This document shows, piece by piece, positions 1 to 8,885 of a stretch of 64,000 nt of DNA. The notes under the pieces are model-generated. The model searched no databases. It was not told the origin of the DNA and was given only the letters and a program-made list of their open reading frames with translations. Origin of the DNA: Natronosalvus rutilus (GTDB lineage Archaea > Halobacteriota > Halobacteria > Halobacteriales > Natrialbaceae); contig NZ_CP100355.1 of NCBI RefSeq assembly GCF_024204665.1, positions 310,001 through 374,000 of the forward strand, read 5' to 3'. The position numbers and the translations under genes are program-made. Every line of letters starts with the position of its first letter. The stretch's first letter is position 1.

Positions 1-1
1 G

Positions 2-1078
2 ATGCTTCCGTGGGAAGTGCTGGCGCTCGCGGCAGTACCGCTGGTGGTGCGTCTGGTCGCGTCGATTCCTATCGCGGGATTTCTCACGGTCGCCACCATT
101 GCGCTGCTCATCGCCGTGGAACTCGATACGTACACCTCGGTCGAAATGACGTCGCGGTTCGCCGTCTCGTTCGTCGTCCTCGCGACGATGGCCGTCGCCG
201 GGTGCTGGGTTATTCTCCAATGGACCAGCGACGCACTGCTCGGTACGTCCCACCTTACGGGGGTGGTCCCCCTCATGTGGGACATCGTCTACGCGACCGC
301 CTTCGGGGGACTCGCAGGCGCGCTCTTCGTCCTCTACTTCTTCCAGCGCGACGACGCAGACGGTGATCTGACGCAGGAACGAGCGGACCACGACGAGGGA
401 CGGGATCACCGCTCCTCGAGCGAGTCGGACACGAGCGACAGCGATACCGTCCTCGGACTCTCCGAACGACGGTGCTGGCGGGGAGTGAGGCTGCTCCAGG
501 GCGCGCTCGCGCTTCTGGTCGGTTACGCGGTCGTCACCGTCGATCCGGCGCTGTTCGTCAACGCCGCGCTCCCGCTCGCGCTCACCTTCGCCCCGACCCT
601 CGTCCGCCGAACGTCCGGCCACGAGATGGGAGCGGGGCTCGCGCTCTGGATCGCCGCTGCCGCGTTCCTCCACACGGTCGGCGCGATCAGGCTGTACACG
701 ACGTTCGGGTGGTTCGACCAGCTCACACACACCCTCTCGGCGACGCTCGTCGCCGGTCTGGGGTACGCGGTCGTCGACGCCCTCGAGCGCACGGAAAGCG
801 GCGTGGACTTCCCCACCGAGTTTCGGTTCGTGTTTCTCGTGATCTTCGTCCTCGCCTTCGGCGTTGCCTGGGAGATCCTCGAGTTCGGGTCGGGTGGCCT
901 CGCCAGCCTCGTCGGCGGCGAAGCCGTCCTGGCCCAGTACGGGACGAGCGACATCGCGCTCGACCTCCTGTTCAACGCCGTCGGTGCCGTCCTCGTCGGT
1001 CTCTGGGGGACCGGGTACTTCGACGGGCTTGCCCGGGTGTTCACGAATCGGTTCGACGACTCCCGCGACGTCACCTGA
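2..1078 (+). CDS. Multi-pass membrane protein, DUF2238/VanZ-like C-terminal half
   Basis: The product is 358 aa if the ATG at base 2 is the true start; the window edge hides any upstream extension. Residues 1-115 contain about four hydrophobic segments. A charged Asp/Ser/Glu-rich loop follows (about 116-155), then about six more membrane segments. The C-terminal half has FDQLTH near residue 237 and WEILEF near 289, an arrangement I associate with the DUF2238 (YjdF-like) membrane family. The family's function is not established, so no substrate is proposed. It is not closely coupled to the small downstream gene. Membrane nature is directly visible; the family assignment is moderate. Confidence 0.75.
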   Translation: MLPWEVLALAAVPLVVRLVASIPIAGFLTVATIALLIAVELDTYTSVEMTSRFAVSFVVLATMAVAGCWVILQWTSDALLGTSHLTGVVPLMWDIVYATAFGGLAGALFVLYFFQRDDADGDLTQERADHDEGRDHRSSSESDTSDSDTVLGLSERRCWRGVRLLQGALALLVGYAVVTVDPALFVNAALPLALTFAPTLVRRTSGHEMGAGLALWIAAAAFLHTVGAIRLYTTFGWFDQLTHTLSATLVAGLGYAVVDALERTESGVDFPTEFRFVFLVIFVLAFGVAWEILEFGSGGLASLVGGEAVLAQYGTSDIALDLLFNAVGAVLVGLWGTGYFDGLARVFTNRFDDSRDVT

Positions 1079-1226
1079 TCCGGCGCGGGACGCGAGGGCG
1101 TCCCCGCCAGGACTACCGATGGACTCCCTCCCCCACCTCGAGTCCGGCCACTCGCTCGAGGGGTGGGCCGGCGAGCGTGAACCTGCTGGCTGGCCGTTTT
1201 TTCCCCTCCGCAGTGTCCACTCTCGT

Positions 1227-1496
1227 ATGGCAGACGTACCCGACATCGAGACCGTCGAGACCGAGGACGACTACATCCACGTCCGCTTTCGAGACCCCGA
1301 CGAGTTCGACGAGATTCGCACGCCCGACTGGGCGCAGAACCCGGCGGAGTCGCTCTCGGAGGGCGCGGAGGGCAGAACCGGAAACACGGAAGGCAACGAC
1401 GACTGGGAGGTTCAAAGTGTCCTCATCAAAAAGTCGGTCGGCGAGGGGAAGGCGAGAGAGCAGGCGAAAGACATCGTCAAGAAGATCCAGTCTTGA
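1227..1496 (+). CDS. Small acidic hypothetical protein (89 aa)
   Basis: I start the gene at the ATG at 1227; a T-run at about 1197-1203 sits where an archaeal TATA element would be for a leaderless start. The protein is soluble: an acidic N-terminal half (EDDYIHVRFRDPDEFDE) followed by a Lys-rich amphipathic C-terminus (EGKAREQAKDIVKKIQS) that should form a helix. No cysteine pair, membrane segment or enzyme motif is present. The amino-acid composition is typical of a real haloarchaeal protein. I do not recognise a function. The longer in-frame extension upstream has unlikely Ser/Pro-rich composition and was discarded. Confidence 0.7.
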   Translation: MADVPDIETVETEDDYIHVRFRDPDEFDEIRTPDWAQNPAESLSEGAEGRTGNTEGNDDWEVQSVLIKKSVGEGKAREQAKDIVKKIQS

Positions 1497-1610
1497 GGAT
1501 CGTTCGAGCGTTCGGGCGCCTCGCTATCCAGTTGCGGAACTCGAGAACGGTCCGCCCGCATAGCGCATCCCACTGTTCTCGCCCAGCGAAGGAAGCCGAG
1601 TCCAGCGACC

Positions 1611-2774
1611 TCAGGCGACGTTTCGTTCGGCGAGCGTCTCACCACGGTCGAACCGACCGCTGTCGAGCGCCGACACGTCGACGAGGGTCGCCTCGCCGTC
1701 GAGCATGATCTCCGCGACGATCTGCCCCGTTGCCGGGGCGTGCTGGAATCCGTGTCCCGAGAAGCCAGCAGCGGTCACGAAACCGGAAATCGTTTCCTCG
1801 AGGATCGGGTGGTGATCCGGCGTCACCGCGTACAGTCCCGCCCAGCCCCGTCTGATGCGGGTTTCCGGGCCGAAGTACTCGGCGTAGTCGGCCGCGTACT
1901 CGACGGCGCGGGCCGCCCACTCGAGGTCCATCCCCTGGTCGAAGTGACCGGGGTCCATCTCCGGGTCGTCGTCCTCGGCAAAGTGGCCCCCGACGAGGGC
2001 GACTCCCTCGCGTTCGGGGCGAAAGTACGACCCCGTCTCGAGGTCGATGGTCAACGGGATCGATTCCGGCATCGGCGGCGTCGGATCGACGACCGCGACC
2101 TGTCGCCGTCGCGGCGAAATGGGTAACTCGACGTCAGCCAGTTCGGCGAGCGCGCCTGCCCACGCCCCGGCGGCGTTGACCACGTAGTCTGTCTCGTGAC
2201 GTTCGTGGCCGTCGGGTCCCTGCACGTCGACGCCCACAACGCGGCCGTCCTCCAGGCGAACGTCCGTGACGGCCGTCCCCGTTCGTATCTCGACGCCTAG
2301 TTCCCGGGCCGCCGCCGCGTACCCCTGTACGGCGAGGTTCGGATCCGCCACGCCGTCGTCGGGATTGAACGTCGCGCCGACGAACGGCTCGGGGTCCAGG
2401 CCGGGACAGTGGTCGGTCGCCTCCGTCGGCGACAGGTACTCGCTTTCGGCCCCGAGACGCCGTTGCATGCGAACGTTTTCGCGGAACCCGTCGGCGGTGG
2501 ACTCGGTGCGGGCGAGAAACAGGTAGCCGTTCTTTCGAAGCCCGATGTCGACGCCGAAGGTCTCCTCGAACGCGTTCCAGACGCGTTTGCTGGCGAGCGA
2601 GAGTTCGACGTTGACCGCCGTCGAGAACTGCGACCGGATCCCGCCGGCCGCACGGGCGGTACTCCCGGCGCCGAGCGATCCGCGCTCGTAGAGCGTCACG
2701 GACGCGCCACGCTCGGCCAGATAGTGTGCCGACGAGAGTCCGACGATGCCCCCACCGACGACGACTACGTTCAT
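1611..2774 (-). CDS. FAD-dependent oxidoreductase, DadA/sarcosine oxidase-like
   Basis: 387 aa. The N-terminus carries the dinucleotide-binding motif VVGGGIVGLSSAHYLAERG followed by an acidic end of beta-2 (LYERG), and the C-terminus carries the second FAD contact region (GFVTAAGFSGHGFQHAPATG). This is the D-amino-acid dehydrogenase / glycine oxidase / sarcosine oxidase-beta fold, which oxidises an amine or amino acid to an imine with FAD. Residues 60-90 contain the family's arginine-rich substrate-side region. The gene is divergent from an ornithine cyclodeaminase-family gene 107 bp away and precedes an amino-acid ABC transporter, which suggests use in amino-acid catabolism. The substrate cannot be read from sequence. 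Confidence 0.88.
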   Translation of the reverse strand: MNVVVVGGGIVGLSSAHYLAERGASVTLYERGSLGAGSTARAAGGIRSQFSTAVNVELSLASKRVWNAFEETFGVDIGLRKNGYLFLARTESTADGFRENVRMQRRLGAESEYLSPTEATDHCPGLDPEPFVGATFNPDDGVADPNLAVQGYAAAARELGVEIRTGTAVTDVRLEDGRVVGVDVQGPDGHERHETDYVVNAAGAWAGALAELADVELPISPRRRQVAVVDPTPPMPESIPLTIDLETGSYFRPEREGVALVGGHFAEDDDPEMDPGHFDQGMDLEWAARAVEYAADYAEYFGPETRIRRGWAGLYAVTPDHHPILEETISGFVTAAGFSGHGFQHAPATGQIVAEIMLDGEATLVDVSALDSGRFDRGETLAERNVA

Positions 2775-2881
2775 GACACTCCATCGGCCCCGGGGAGCAT
2801 AATCGTTCGCCGACTCGAGGCACCCGTCAACGCGGACGGCCCGTGACGAAAAACTAAGTCCGAAGGGGGCAATGCCCGCTC

Positions 2882-3853
2882 ATGGTACTCGTACTCTCCG
2901 AGGCGGCGGTCGAGGAGACACTCGACCTCGCCGGCCTCGTCGACACGGTCGGAGACGCACTCGTCAAACAGGCCGCGGGTGACGTCGAACGACCCGACCG
3001 ACCGCACTTCCCCGTCGGCTCGGGGCTTGAGGGGGACGAGCCGCTGGGAACCGGGATCGCGATGCCCGCCTACGTCCACGGCGACGACCAGTACGCGACG
3101 AAACTCGTCGGCGTCCACGAGGGGAACGCAGAATGTGGGCTGCCGACGATTCATGCACAGATCGTCCTCACGGATGCCCGGACCGGCGTTCCGGAGGCGT
3201 TCATGGGCGGGACGACCATCACGAACGCCCGAACGGGCTGTATCGGCGCGCTCGCGGTCCGCGAACTCGCCCCCGACGCGATCACGCTCGGCGTCATCGG
3301 CGCGGGCGCGCAGGCTCGCTGGCAGACCCGGGCCATCGAGACGATCGCCACGCTCGAGGACGCGCGCATCTACTCCCCGAGTTCGTCCCGGGACGCCTGT
3401 GCCGCCGACCTGACCGGCGAAGGGATTCCAGCTCGAGCGGTCGACACCCCGGCGGCCGCTGTCGACGGGGCCGACGTGGTCGTGACCGCGACGACCGCCA
3501 CCGCGCCGGTGTTCCCGGCCGACGCGCTCGATCCGGGGGCGCTCGTCGTCGCCGTCGGCGCGTTCACCGCCGAAATGCAGGAAGTCGAGCCAGCCGTTCT
3601 CGAGGATGCTGGCACGGTGTTCGCCGACGTCCCGTCCGAGGTCGCCGAGACAGGTGACGTCCTCGCCACCAGCATCGGCGCCGAGGACCTCGTCGCCCTC
3701 GGCGAACTGGTCGCCGACGGCTACGAGCGTCGATCACCGGACGAGGTGGTCGTCGTCGACAGCGTCGGTTCAGCGACGCTGGACGCGGTTGCGGGGACGA
3801 CCGTCTACCAGCGGGCGCTGGAGAGCGACGCCGGGACCGAGGTTTCGCTGTAG
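2882..3853 (+). CDS. Ornithine cyclodeaminase / mu-crystallin family protein
   Basis: 323 aa, normal for the family. The NAD(P)-binding motif GVIGAGAQARWQ lies near residues 140-151, preceded by the conserved stretch GGTTITNARTGCIGALA (about 110-126). The upstream Lys in the YATKLVG segment corresponds to the substrate-binding lysine. Members include ornithine cyclodeaminase, archaeal alanine dehydrogenase and imine/ketimine reductases such as pyrroline-2-carboxylate reductase. Because the divergent partner makes imino products from amines or D-amino acids, a paired oxidation and reduction of amino/imino acids is an attractive inference, but activity cannot be assigned. Confidence 0.88.
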   Translation: MVLVLSEAAVEETLDLAGLVDTVGDALVKQAAGDVERPDRPHFPVGSGLEGDEPLGTGIAMPAYVHGDDQYATKLVGVHEGNAECGLPTIHAQIVLTDARTGVPEAFMGGTTITNARTGCIGALAVRELAPDAITLGVIGAGAQARWQTRAIETIATLEDARIYSPSSSRDACAADLTGEGIPARAVDTPAAAVDGADVVVTATTATAPVFPADALDPGALVVAVGAFTAEMQEVEPAVLEDAGTVFADVPSEVAETGDVLATSIGAEDLVALGELVADGYERRSPDEVVVVDSVGSATLDAVAGTTVYQRALESDAGTEVSL

Positions 3854-4039
3854 TTCGTCTCGTTTCGTCGAACCGCGGTCATTGCGTTACGCCCGACGAG
3901 CGAGAGATTAGAGTGACTGTCTCCAGGAATCGGTGCTCGAGTGACACCAGGCCGAACGACACCGTCTCAAGCAACCGACTCGAGTATCTCCGAACCGAGA
4001 AACACCGATTCGAACGACACCGTCTCGAGCGACTCGCTG

Positions 4040-4744
4040 CTACCCACCGAGGAACTGCCGCCGGACCTCGGGATCGTTCAACAGCACCTCGCCCTCGTCG
4101 ACATACCGATTTTCACCCTGGGCGAGGACGTAGCCGCGATCACAGCGACGCAGTGCGGTCGTCGCGTTCTGTTCGACGATGAGGATCGTCACGCCGCGGT
4201 CGTTGATCGCGTCGATGTGATCGAACATCTCGTCGACCAGGTCCGGAGCGAGCCCCGCGGACGGCTCGTCGAGCAACAGCAAGGGCGGGTCGGGGATCAG
4301 CGCTCGCGCCATCGCGAGCATCTGTTGCTGACCGCCCGATAGGTTCCCCGCCCGCAGGTCGAGACGCTCCTCGAGGATCGGGAACTGCTCGAGGGCCGCC
4401 GCCAGTCGGTCGTCCGGGAGGTCGCCCAGCAGGTACGCGCCGATGCGGAGATTTTCCTCGACCGTCAGCGACGGGAAGACGTTCTCGGTCTGGGGAACGT
4501 AGCCGACGCCGCGGTCGATGATCGCCTGTGGCTCCAGTCCGGCAACGTTCTCGCCGTCGAAGCGAATCTCGCCGCTCATGTGCGTCGCCAGTCCCACGAC
4601 GGCCTTCATCGCGGTGGATTTCCCCGCGCCGTTGGGGCCGACGATCGCTACGTACTCGCCGTCGTCGACGTGGAGATCCACCCCGTACAGTACCTGTAGC
4701 TCGTCGTAGCCCGCGTCCAGGTCGGTGAGTTCGAGTAAACTCAT
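4040..4744 (-). CDS. livF: Branched-chain amino-acid ABC transporter ATP-binding protein LivF
   Basis: 234 aa, the usual LivF length. Walker A is GPNGAGKST (about residues 36-44), the signature is LSGGQQQMLAMARAL, and Walker B is LLLLDEPSAGL followed by the H-loop region LIVEQN. It energises import with LivG on the cytoplasmic side of LivHM. It is the last gene of the operon livK-livH-livM-livG-livF. Its ATG overlaps (ATGA) the stop of a 22-codon micro-ORF that fills the gap after livG. Substrates of this family include leucine, isoleucine, valine and sometimes amides or urea. Confidence 0.93.
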   Translation of the reverse strand: MSLLELTDLDAGYDELQVLYGVDLHVDDGEYVAIVGPNGAGKSTAMKAVVGLATHMSGEIRFDGENVAGLEPQAIIDRGVGYVPQTENVFPSLTVEENLRIGAYLLGDLPDDRLAAALEQFPILEERLDLRAGNLSGGQQQMLAMARALIPDPPLLLLDEPSAGLAPDLVDEMFDHIDAINDRGVTILIVEQNATTALRRCDRGYVLAQGENRYVDEGEVLLNDPEVRRQFLGG

Positions 4745-4809
4745 CGGCCACCCCGTCGCGGTTCGCGTTCGGGTCTCCGTTCGGAGACGTGCTCGTAGAA
4801 TGTGCTCAT
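4741..4809 (-). CDS. Possible 22-aa micro-ORF between livG and livF
   Basis: On the minus strand an ATG at 4809 opens 10 nt after the livG stop. It encodes 22 residues (MSTFYEHVSERRPERE, then PRRGGR) and ends in a TGA that overlaps the livF ATG in the sequence ATGA. The geometry is exactly that of a translationally coupled operon gene. The Arg/Glu-rich sequence could still be chance coding of a GC-rich spacer, whose only role may be to deliver terminating ribosomes to livF. No homolog is recognised. Confidence 0.3.
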   Translation of the reverse strand: MSTFYEHVSERRPEREPRRGGR

Positions 4810-4819
4810 TGTCCTGTCT

Positions 4820-5575
4820 TCACCCACCCAGGTATGCTTCGATGACCTCCTCGTGTTCCATAATCTCCGCCGGCGTCCCGGTTGCGAGGACCCGTCCGTC
4901 CGCCAGGACGACCAGGCGGTCGACCAGTTCGGTCAACGTCTCCAGTTCGTGCTCGATGATGAGCAGCGTGAGACCGTCCTCGTTGAGCGCCTCGATGTGC
5001 GCCACGATTTCGTTCGTCAGCGACGGATTGACGCCGGCGAACGGCTCGTCGAGCAGCAGCATCTTCGGGTCGAGCATGAGCGACCGCGCGAGTTCGAGGA
5101 GTTTGCGCTGGCCCCCGGAGAGGTTACCGGCGTACTCGTGGACCATCGTCTCGAGGTCGAACACCTCGAGGAGTTCGAGCGCCCGTTGCCGGGCCTCGGC
5201 TTCGCGCCGTTCGCTCGCTCCCGTTCGTCCGACGGCGTGCCAGGCTCGCTCGCCGGGATGGTCGGGTGCCGGGAGGAGCACGTTCTCCTCGACGGTCAAC
5301 GTCTCCAGTTCGCGAGTCCGCTGGAAAGTCCGGACGAGCCCCCGTCGCGCGAGGGCGTGGGGCGGAAGCGTCGTGACGTCCTCCCCGTCGAACGTGACGG
5401 TCCCGGCGTCGCTCTCGATGACGCTCGAGAGGCAGTTGAACGTGGTCGTCTTCCCGGCGCCGTTCGGGCCGATCATGCCGACGATTTCGCCCGCCTCGAC
5501 CTCGAAGGTGACGCCGTCGACGGCGACGAGGTTGCCGAACGACCGGCGAAGGTCCTCGACGCTGAGCAACGTCAC
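4820..5575 (-). CDS. livG: Branched-chain amino-acid ABC transporter ATP-binding protein LivG
   Basis: 251 aa from a GTG start at 5575, chosen because GTGA overlaps the livM stop by 4 bp and the protein then begins VTLLSVEDLRRSFG as LivG proteins do. It has Walker A GPNGAGKTT, a Q-loop region with RTFQRTREL, signature LSGGQRKLLELARSL, and Walker B MLLLDEPFAGVNP; the insertion after the Q-loop (DHPGERAWHAVGRTG) is characteristic of LivG. It pairs with LivF to power the LivHM permease. The much longer open frame upstream is an Arg-rich shadow of livM and was excluded. Confidence 0.93.
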   Translation of the reverse strand: MTLLSVEDLRRSFGNLVAVDGVTFEVEAGEIVGMIGPNGAGKTTTFNCLSSVIESDAGTVTFDGEDVTTLPPHALARRGLVRTFQRTRELETLTVEENVLLPAPDHPGERAWHAVGRTGASERREAEARQRALELLEVFDLETMVHEYAGNLSGGQRKLLELARSLMLDPKMLLLDEPFAGVNPSLTNEIVAHIEALNEDGLTLLIIEHELETLTELVDRLVVLADGRVLATGTPAEIMEHEEVIEAYLGG

Positions 5576-6621
5576 GACTCCACCCCCAGCCTGTCGGCGT
5601 CTCCCCAGAGCCCCTCCGGGCGGTATCTGATGATGAGCATCAACAGGAGCCCGACGAACATCAGCCGGATCGAGGCGAACTGGTCCTGGGTAATGAACGG
5701 AATCGCGTCGTTGAAGAAACGGGTGACCAGCTGAAAGCCCATGATGATCGCGAGTCCGCCGATGACGCCGCGGTCGTTGCCCGCCCCGCCGATGAGCATC
5801 CCGACCCAGACGATGACGGTCACGTCGATGGTGAAAAAGCCCTCCGCGGCGGCGCCGTTGTAGAAGACCAGCAGCGCACCCGCCAGTCCCGCGATGGCGG
5901 CGCCGTAGACGAACACGGCGATCTTGTACCGGAACACGCGCTTGCCGAGCGTCTCCGTCACCTGATCGTCGGCGCGAATCGCGCGGAGGACCCGCCCGTA
6001 CGGCGAGGACGACAGCCGACGGAAGACGCCGTAGAAGAACAACGCGAGCGCCGCGAAGACGAGAATCGTCGACACGAGCGCTGCACCACCGCCGACGTCG
6101 GTGGTCCCGGCGATCGGTCGCGGAACGCTGGTGAGGCCGACCGTTCCGCCGGTCACGTCGCGGAACGCGATGATCAACCCGTGGACGATTTCGGCGACGG
6201 CCAGCGTGACGATGGCGAGGAAGTCGTCGCGAAGCCTGAGCGTTGAGACGCCGATCAAGACGCCGAGCGCGGCCGCGGCGAGGACGGCGGCGACCACCCC
6301 GACCGGCCACGGGAATCCGAGCCCGACGGCCTGGTACGGATCGTTTGCGGTCAGGATCGCTGCGGCGTAGCCACCGACCGCGAAGAAGGCGACCGGGCCG
6401 AAGTTGACCAGTCCGGCGTGGCCAAACTGGAGGTTCAACCCGACCAGGATCATCGCGTACAGGAAGAAGAGAACGCCGACCTCGAAGAAGACGAACGAGC
6501 CGCCCGGCGGCTGGACGAAGAGCGGACTCACCAAGAACACTACCGAAAGCACCAGCAACGCGAGTCCGGCGTGGACCGCGTCGAACGGCAGGTTCTCGAG
6601 CCGGGACGTCGGGGCGCTCAC
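5572..6621 (-). CDS. livM: Branched-chain amino-acid ABC transporter permease LivM
   Basis: 349 aa from a GTG at 6621 that overlaps the livH stop (GTGA). Eight or more hydrophobic segments are visible. The family motif region FGHAGLVNFGPVAFFAVGGY lies near residues 65-85 and the ATPase-contact EAA-like region GRVLRAIRADDQVTETLG near 215-232. It forms the membrane channel with LivH. The N-terminal residues before the first span are short and polar, consistent with the chosen start. A longer reading frame in the same phase upstream encodes Arg/His-rich nonsense inside livH. Confidence 0.92.
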   Translation of the reverse strand: MSAPTSRLENLPFDAVHAGLALLVLSVVFLVSPLFVQPPGGSFVFFEVGVLFFLYAMILVGLNLQFGHAGLVNFGPVAFFAVGGYAAAILTANDPYQAVGLGFPWPVGVVAAVLAAAALGVLIGVSTLRLRDDFLAIVTLAVAEIVHGLIIAFRDVTGGTVGLTSVPRPIAGTTDVGGGAALVSTILVFAALALFFYGVFRRLSSSPYGRVLRAIRADDQVTETLGKRVFRYKIAVFVYGAAIAGLAGALLVFYNGAAAEGFFTIDVTVIVWVGMLIGGAGNDRGVIGGLAIIMGFQLVTRFFNDAIPFITQDQFASIRLMFVGLLLMLIIRYRPEGLWGDADRLGVES

Positions 6622-7502
6622 GACGTCCGCACCTCCGCGTTGACGAGGCCGCCGGGACGGACGAGCAGGACGACGATGAGGACGACGAACGCCATGGTCG
6701 CGTTGAGTTCCGACAGCCCGGACGGGAGAAACGCGACGGAGACGGTGATGCCGATGCCCAGCAGGTACGATCCGACGATGGCCCCGTAGGGACTGCCCGC
6801 GCCGCCGAGGATGGCGGCGGTGATGATCAACAGGAGCTGGCCGAAGCCCACGGTGGGATTGGCCGACTGCGAGACGGCGAGCATGACGCCCGCGACGCCT
6901 GCGAGGCCGGACGCGGCGAGCCAAACTGCGTTTCTGATTCGACGGGTGTCGATCCCGGAGACGAGCGCGAGGTCCTCGTTGTCCGAGGTCGCGCGCATCG
7001 CGATCCCGAGCATCGTCCGGCTGAGAAAGACGTGGAGGACGACGACGGCGACGAGCGTCACGCCGATGATGAACAGCTGCTGACTCGTGACGAAGAAACC
7101 CCAGTCGTCGAAGCGGTACGTCGTGACGTCTCGCGGCAGGCTCCGACGATCCGCCCCCGCAATCACCCGGAACCCATTCCGCAAGACCAGACCCAGACCG
7201 ATGGACATCAACAGCAGCGGAACCGCCCCCGCCTCGTTCATGGGTTCAAACGTGACGCGGGCGATGACCCAGCCGACGATTGCCGTGATCACCAGGGCGA
7301 CGACGACGGCCACCGGGATCGAGAGACCGCCGAATACGACCGCGAGATAGCCGACGAACGCACCGACCGTGATGAACTCGCCGTGAGCGAAGTTAATCAT
7401 GTTGACGAGGCCGTACACCAGCGTAAATCCGATCGCGCCGAGTGCGATGTACGAACCGATAACCAGACCGAAGATGATCTCCTGTGCGAGTGGAATTTCC
7501 AT
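6618..7502 (-). CDS. livH: Branched-chain amino-acid ABC transporter permease LivH
   Basis: 294 aa with about eight membrane spans. The LivH hallmark is GLVNMINFAHGEFITVGAFVG (in short pieces, INFAHGEF near residues 37-44). The cytoplasmic ATPase-contact loop is GIAMRATSDNEDLALVSGID (RATSDN near 165). Near the end the sequence AAILGGAGSPYGAIVGS matches the conserved LGG-GS-GA pattern of the family. The start lies 18 bp after the livK stop, so the two are surely cotranscribed. It forms the transmembrane path with LivM. Confidence 0.92.
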   Translation of the reverse strand: MEIPLAQEIIFGLVIGSYIALGAIGFTLVYGLVNMINFAHGEFITVGAFVGYLAVVFGGLSIPVAVVVALVITAIVGWVIARVTFEPMNEAGAVPLLLMSIGLGLVLRNGFRVIAGADRRSLPRDVTTYRFDDWGFFVTSQQLFIIGVTLVAVVVLHVFLSRTMLGIAMRATSDNEDLALVSGIDTRRIRNAVWLAASGLAGVAGVMLAVSQSANPTVGFGQLLLIITAAILGGAGSPYGAIVGSYLLGIGITVSVAFLPSGLSELNATMAFVVLIVVLLVRPGGLVNAEVRTS

Positions 7503-7520
7503 AGATAGTTCTACGACTCG

Positions 7521-8885
7521 TCAGTACTCGTCGATCTCGTCCTGCAGGTCGTCGCCGCTGATAGTGAACTCCGTCTCGAAGCCGTCGGGCGTCACCCGTT
7601 CGACGACCACGTCACCCCAGACGTTCCCGTGTTCGGTGAAATCGCAGTCCGTGACGGCGCCCTCGTAGTTGATTTCGTCGCCGTTGTCGAGCGCTTCCTT
7701 GCCCTCGGCGAACGTCGTTACGGTCGTTCCGTCGGGGCGAGATACCGCGCCGATGCTCTGCTGAATAGCCTCGTGAGACGTCTCGCCGGCGTGGTGAATT
7801 GCCAGCGCGAGAATGTTCGTCGCGTCGTAGGCCGCGACTCCCCAGGGATGAAGCCCCTCGTCGCTCACCTCCTCGTAACTCGAGAGGAACTGATCGTAGT
7901 TCGGGCCTTCCGTACTCCCGGCGGCGATCCAGGCGCCTTCCGCCTGTTCGCCGACTTCGTCGATGAGGGAATCGTCCCGGAGGCCGTCTTCCATCAGCAA
8001 CTGGCCGCCGTAGCCGCCGTCCTCCCAGTTGCGGAGGATCGTGATTGCGTCCTCCAGGGCGAACGACAGCGCCCACGCGTCGAAGTCGTTGCTGAACAGT
8101 TCGTTCAGTTGGCTCTGATACGACGACTGCCCTGCGTCCGCCGAGATGACCTCGACGATTTCGCCGCCGAGTTCCTCGTACCAGCTGGTGAACTGCCGTG
8201 TCCAGCCCTCCTCGCCGGCGCTCGTGGCGCTGAGGATACCCATTCGTTCGACACCGGCCTCCTCGATCATCGCCTGGGCGGCGCCTGAGGTGTGGACGGT
8301 GTCACCGATGACGGTTCGCCAGAGCCACTCGTCGTCGTCCGTCTCGTCGGTTCCCTTGTCCCCGCCTCTGGTGTCGAGGTACGTCGACCCTGGCCACGGC
8401 GTGATTATCGGAACCTGCTGTTCCTGGATGAACTCCCAGAGCGGTTCGATCTCGCTCGAGTACAGGCCGTTGATAGCGGCCACGCCGTCGCTGTCGATGA
8501 ACTGCCGGAGCACTTGACGAGCCTGTTGCGGGTCGACCGTGGTGTCCTGGCGGTTGACCTCGAACTCCGCGTCAAGCGGCCCACCAGCGTCGTTGATCTG
8601 CTGTACCGCCAGGTCCGTCGCGTCGGAGGCCGCTGGCTGCAGGAAGTCCCACGCGCCGGTCAACGACGCCGGCTGTCCCACCATGACGGTGTCGGGCGAC
8701 TCGCCGTTGCCGCCATTGCTGTCGTTGCTGCCGTTCCCTCCGTTTCCGCCGTTGCCTCCGTTGCCACCGTTCCCGTCGCCCTCGGTCCCGATACAACCCG
8801 CCAGGCCGACCGTCGTCAGTGCGCCCGATCCAGTGATCGCCAGAAAGGTTCGGCGATCGGTCCCGACTGATTCCTTGCGTGACAT
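7521..8885 (-). CDS. livK: Branched-chain amino-acid ABC transporter substrate-binding lipoprotein LivK
   Basis: 454 aa. The N-terminus has a Tat motif (RRTFLAI, Arg11-Arg12) and a lipobox LAGC with Cys31, so it should be exported folded and lipid-anchored outside the membrane. Residues 36-65 are a tandem Gly-Gly-Asn linker, typical of haloarchaeal lipoproteins. The mature domain begins DTVMVGQPASLTGAWDF and follows the periplasmic-binding type 1 (leucine-binding) fold. It is first in the liv operon. The upstream strand shows a TATA-like TACTTTTATG near 8927-8936 and a GAGAGG just before the start. Ligand could be a branched-chain amino acid, an amide or another amino acid. Confidence 0.92.
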   Translation of the reverse strand: MSRKESVGTDRRTFLAITGSGALTTVGLAGCIGTEGDGNGGNGGNGGNGGNGSNDSNGGNGESPDTVMVGQPASLTGAWDFLQPAASDATDLAVQQINDAGGPLDAEFEVNRQDTTVDPQQARQVLRQFIDSDGVAAINGLYSSEIEPLWEFIQEQQVPIITPWPGSTYLDTRGGDKGTDETDDDEWLWRTVIGDTVHTSGAAQAMIEEAGVERMGILSATSAGEEGWTRQFTSWYEELGGEIVEVISADAGQSSYQSQLNELFSNDFDAWALSFALEDAITILRNWEDGGYGGQLLMEDGLRDDSLIDEVGEQAEGAWIAAGSTEGPNYDQFLSSYEEVSDEGLHPWGVAAYDATNILALAIHHAGETSHEAIQQSIGAVSRPDGTTVTTFAEGKEALDNGDEINYEGAVTDCDFTEHGNVWGDVVVERVTPDGFETEFTISGDDLQDEIDEY

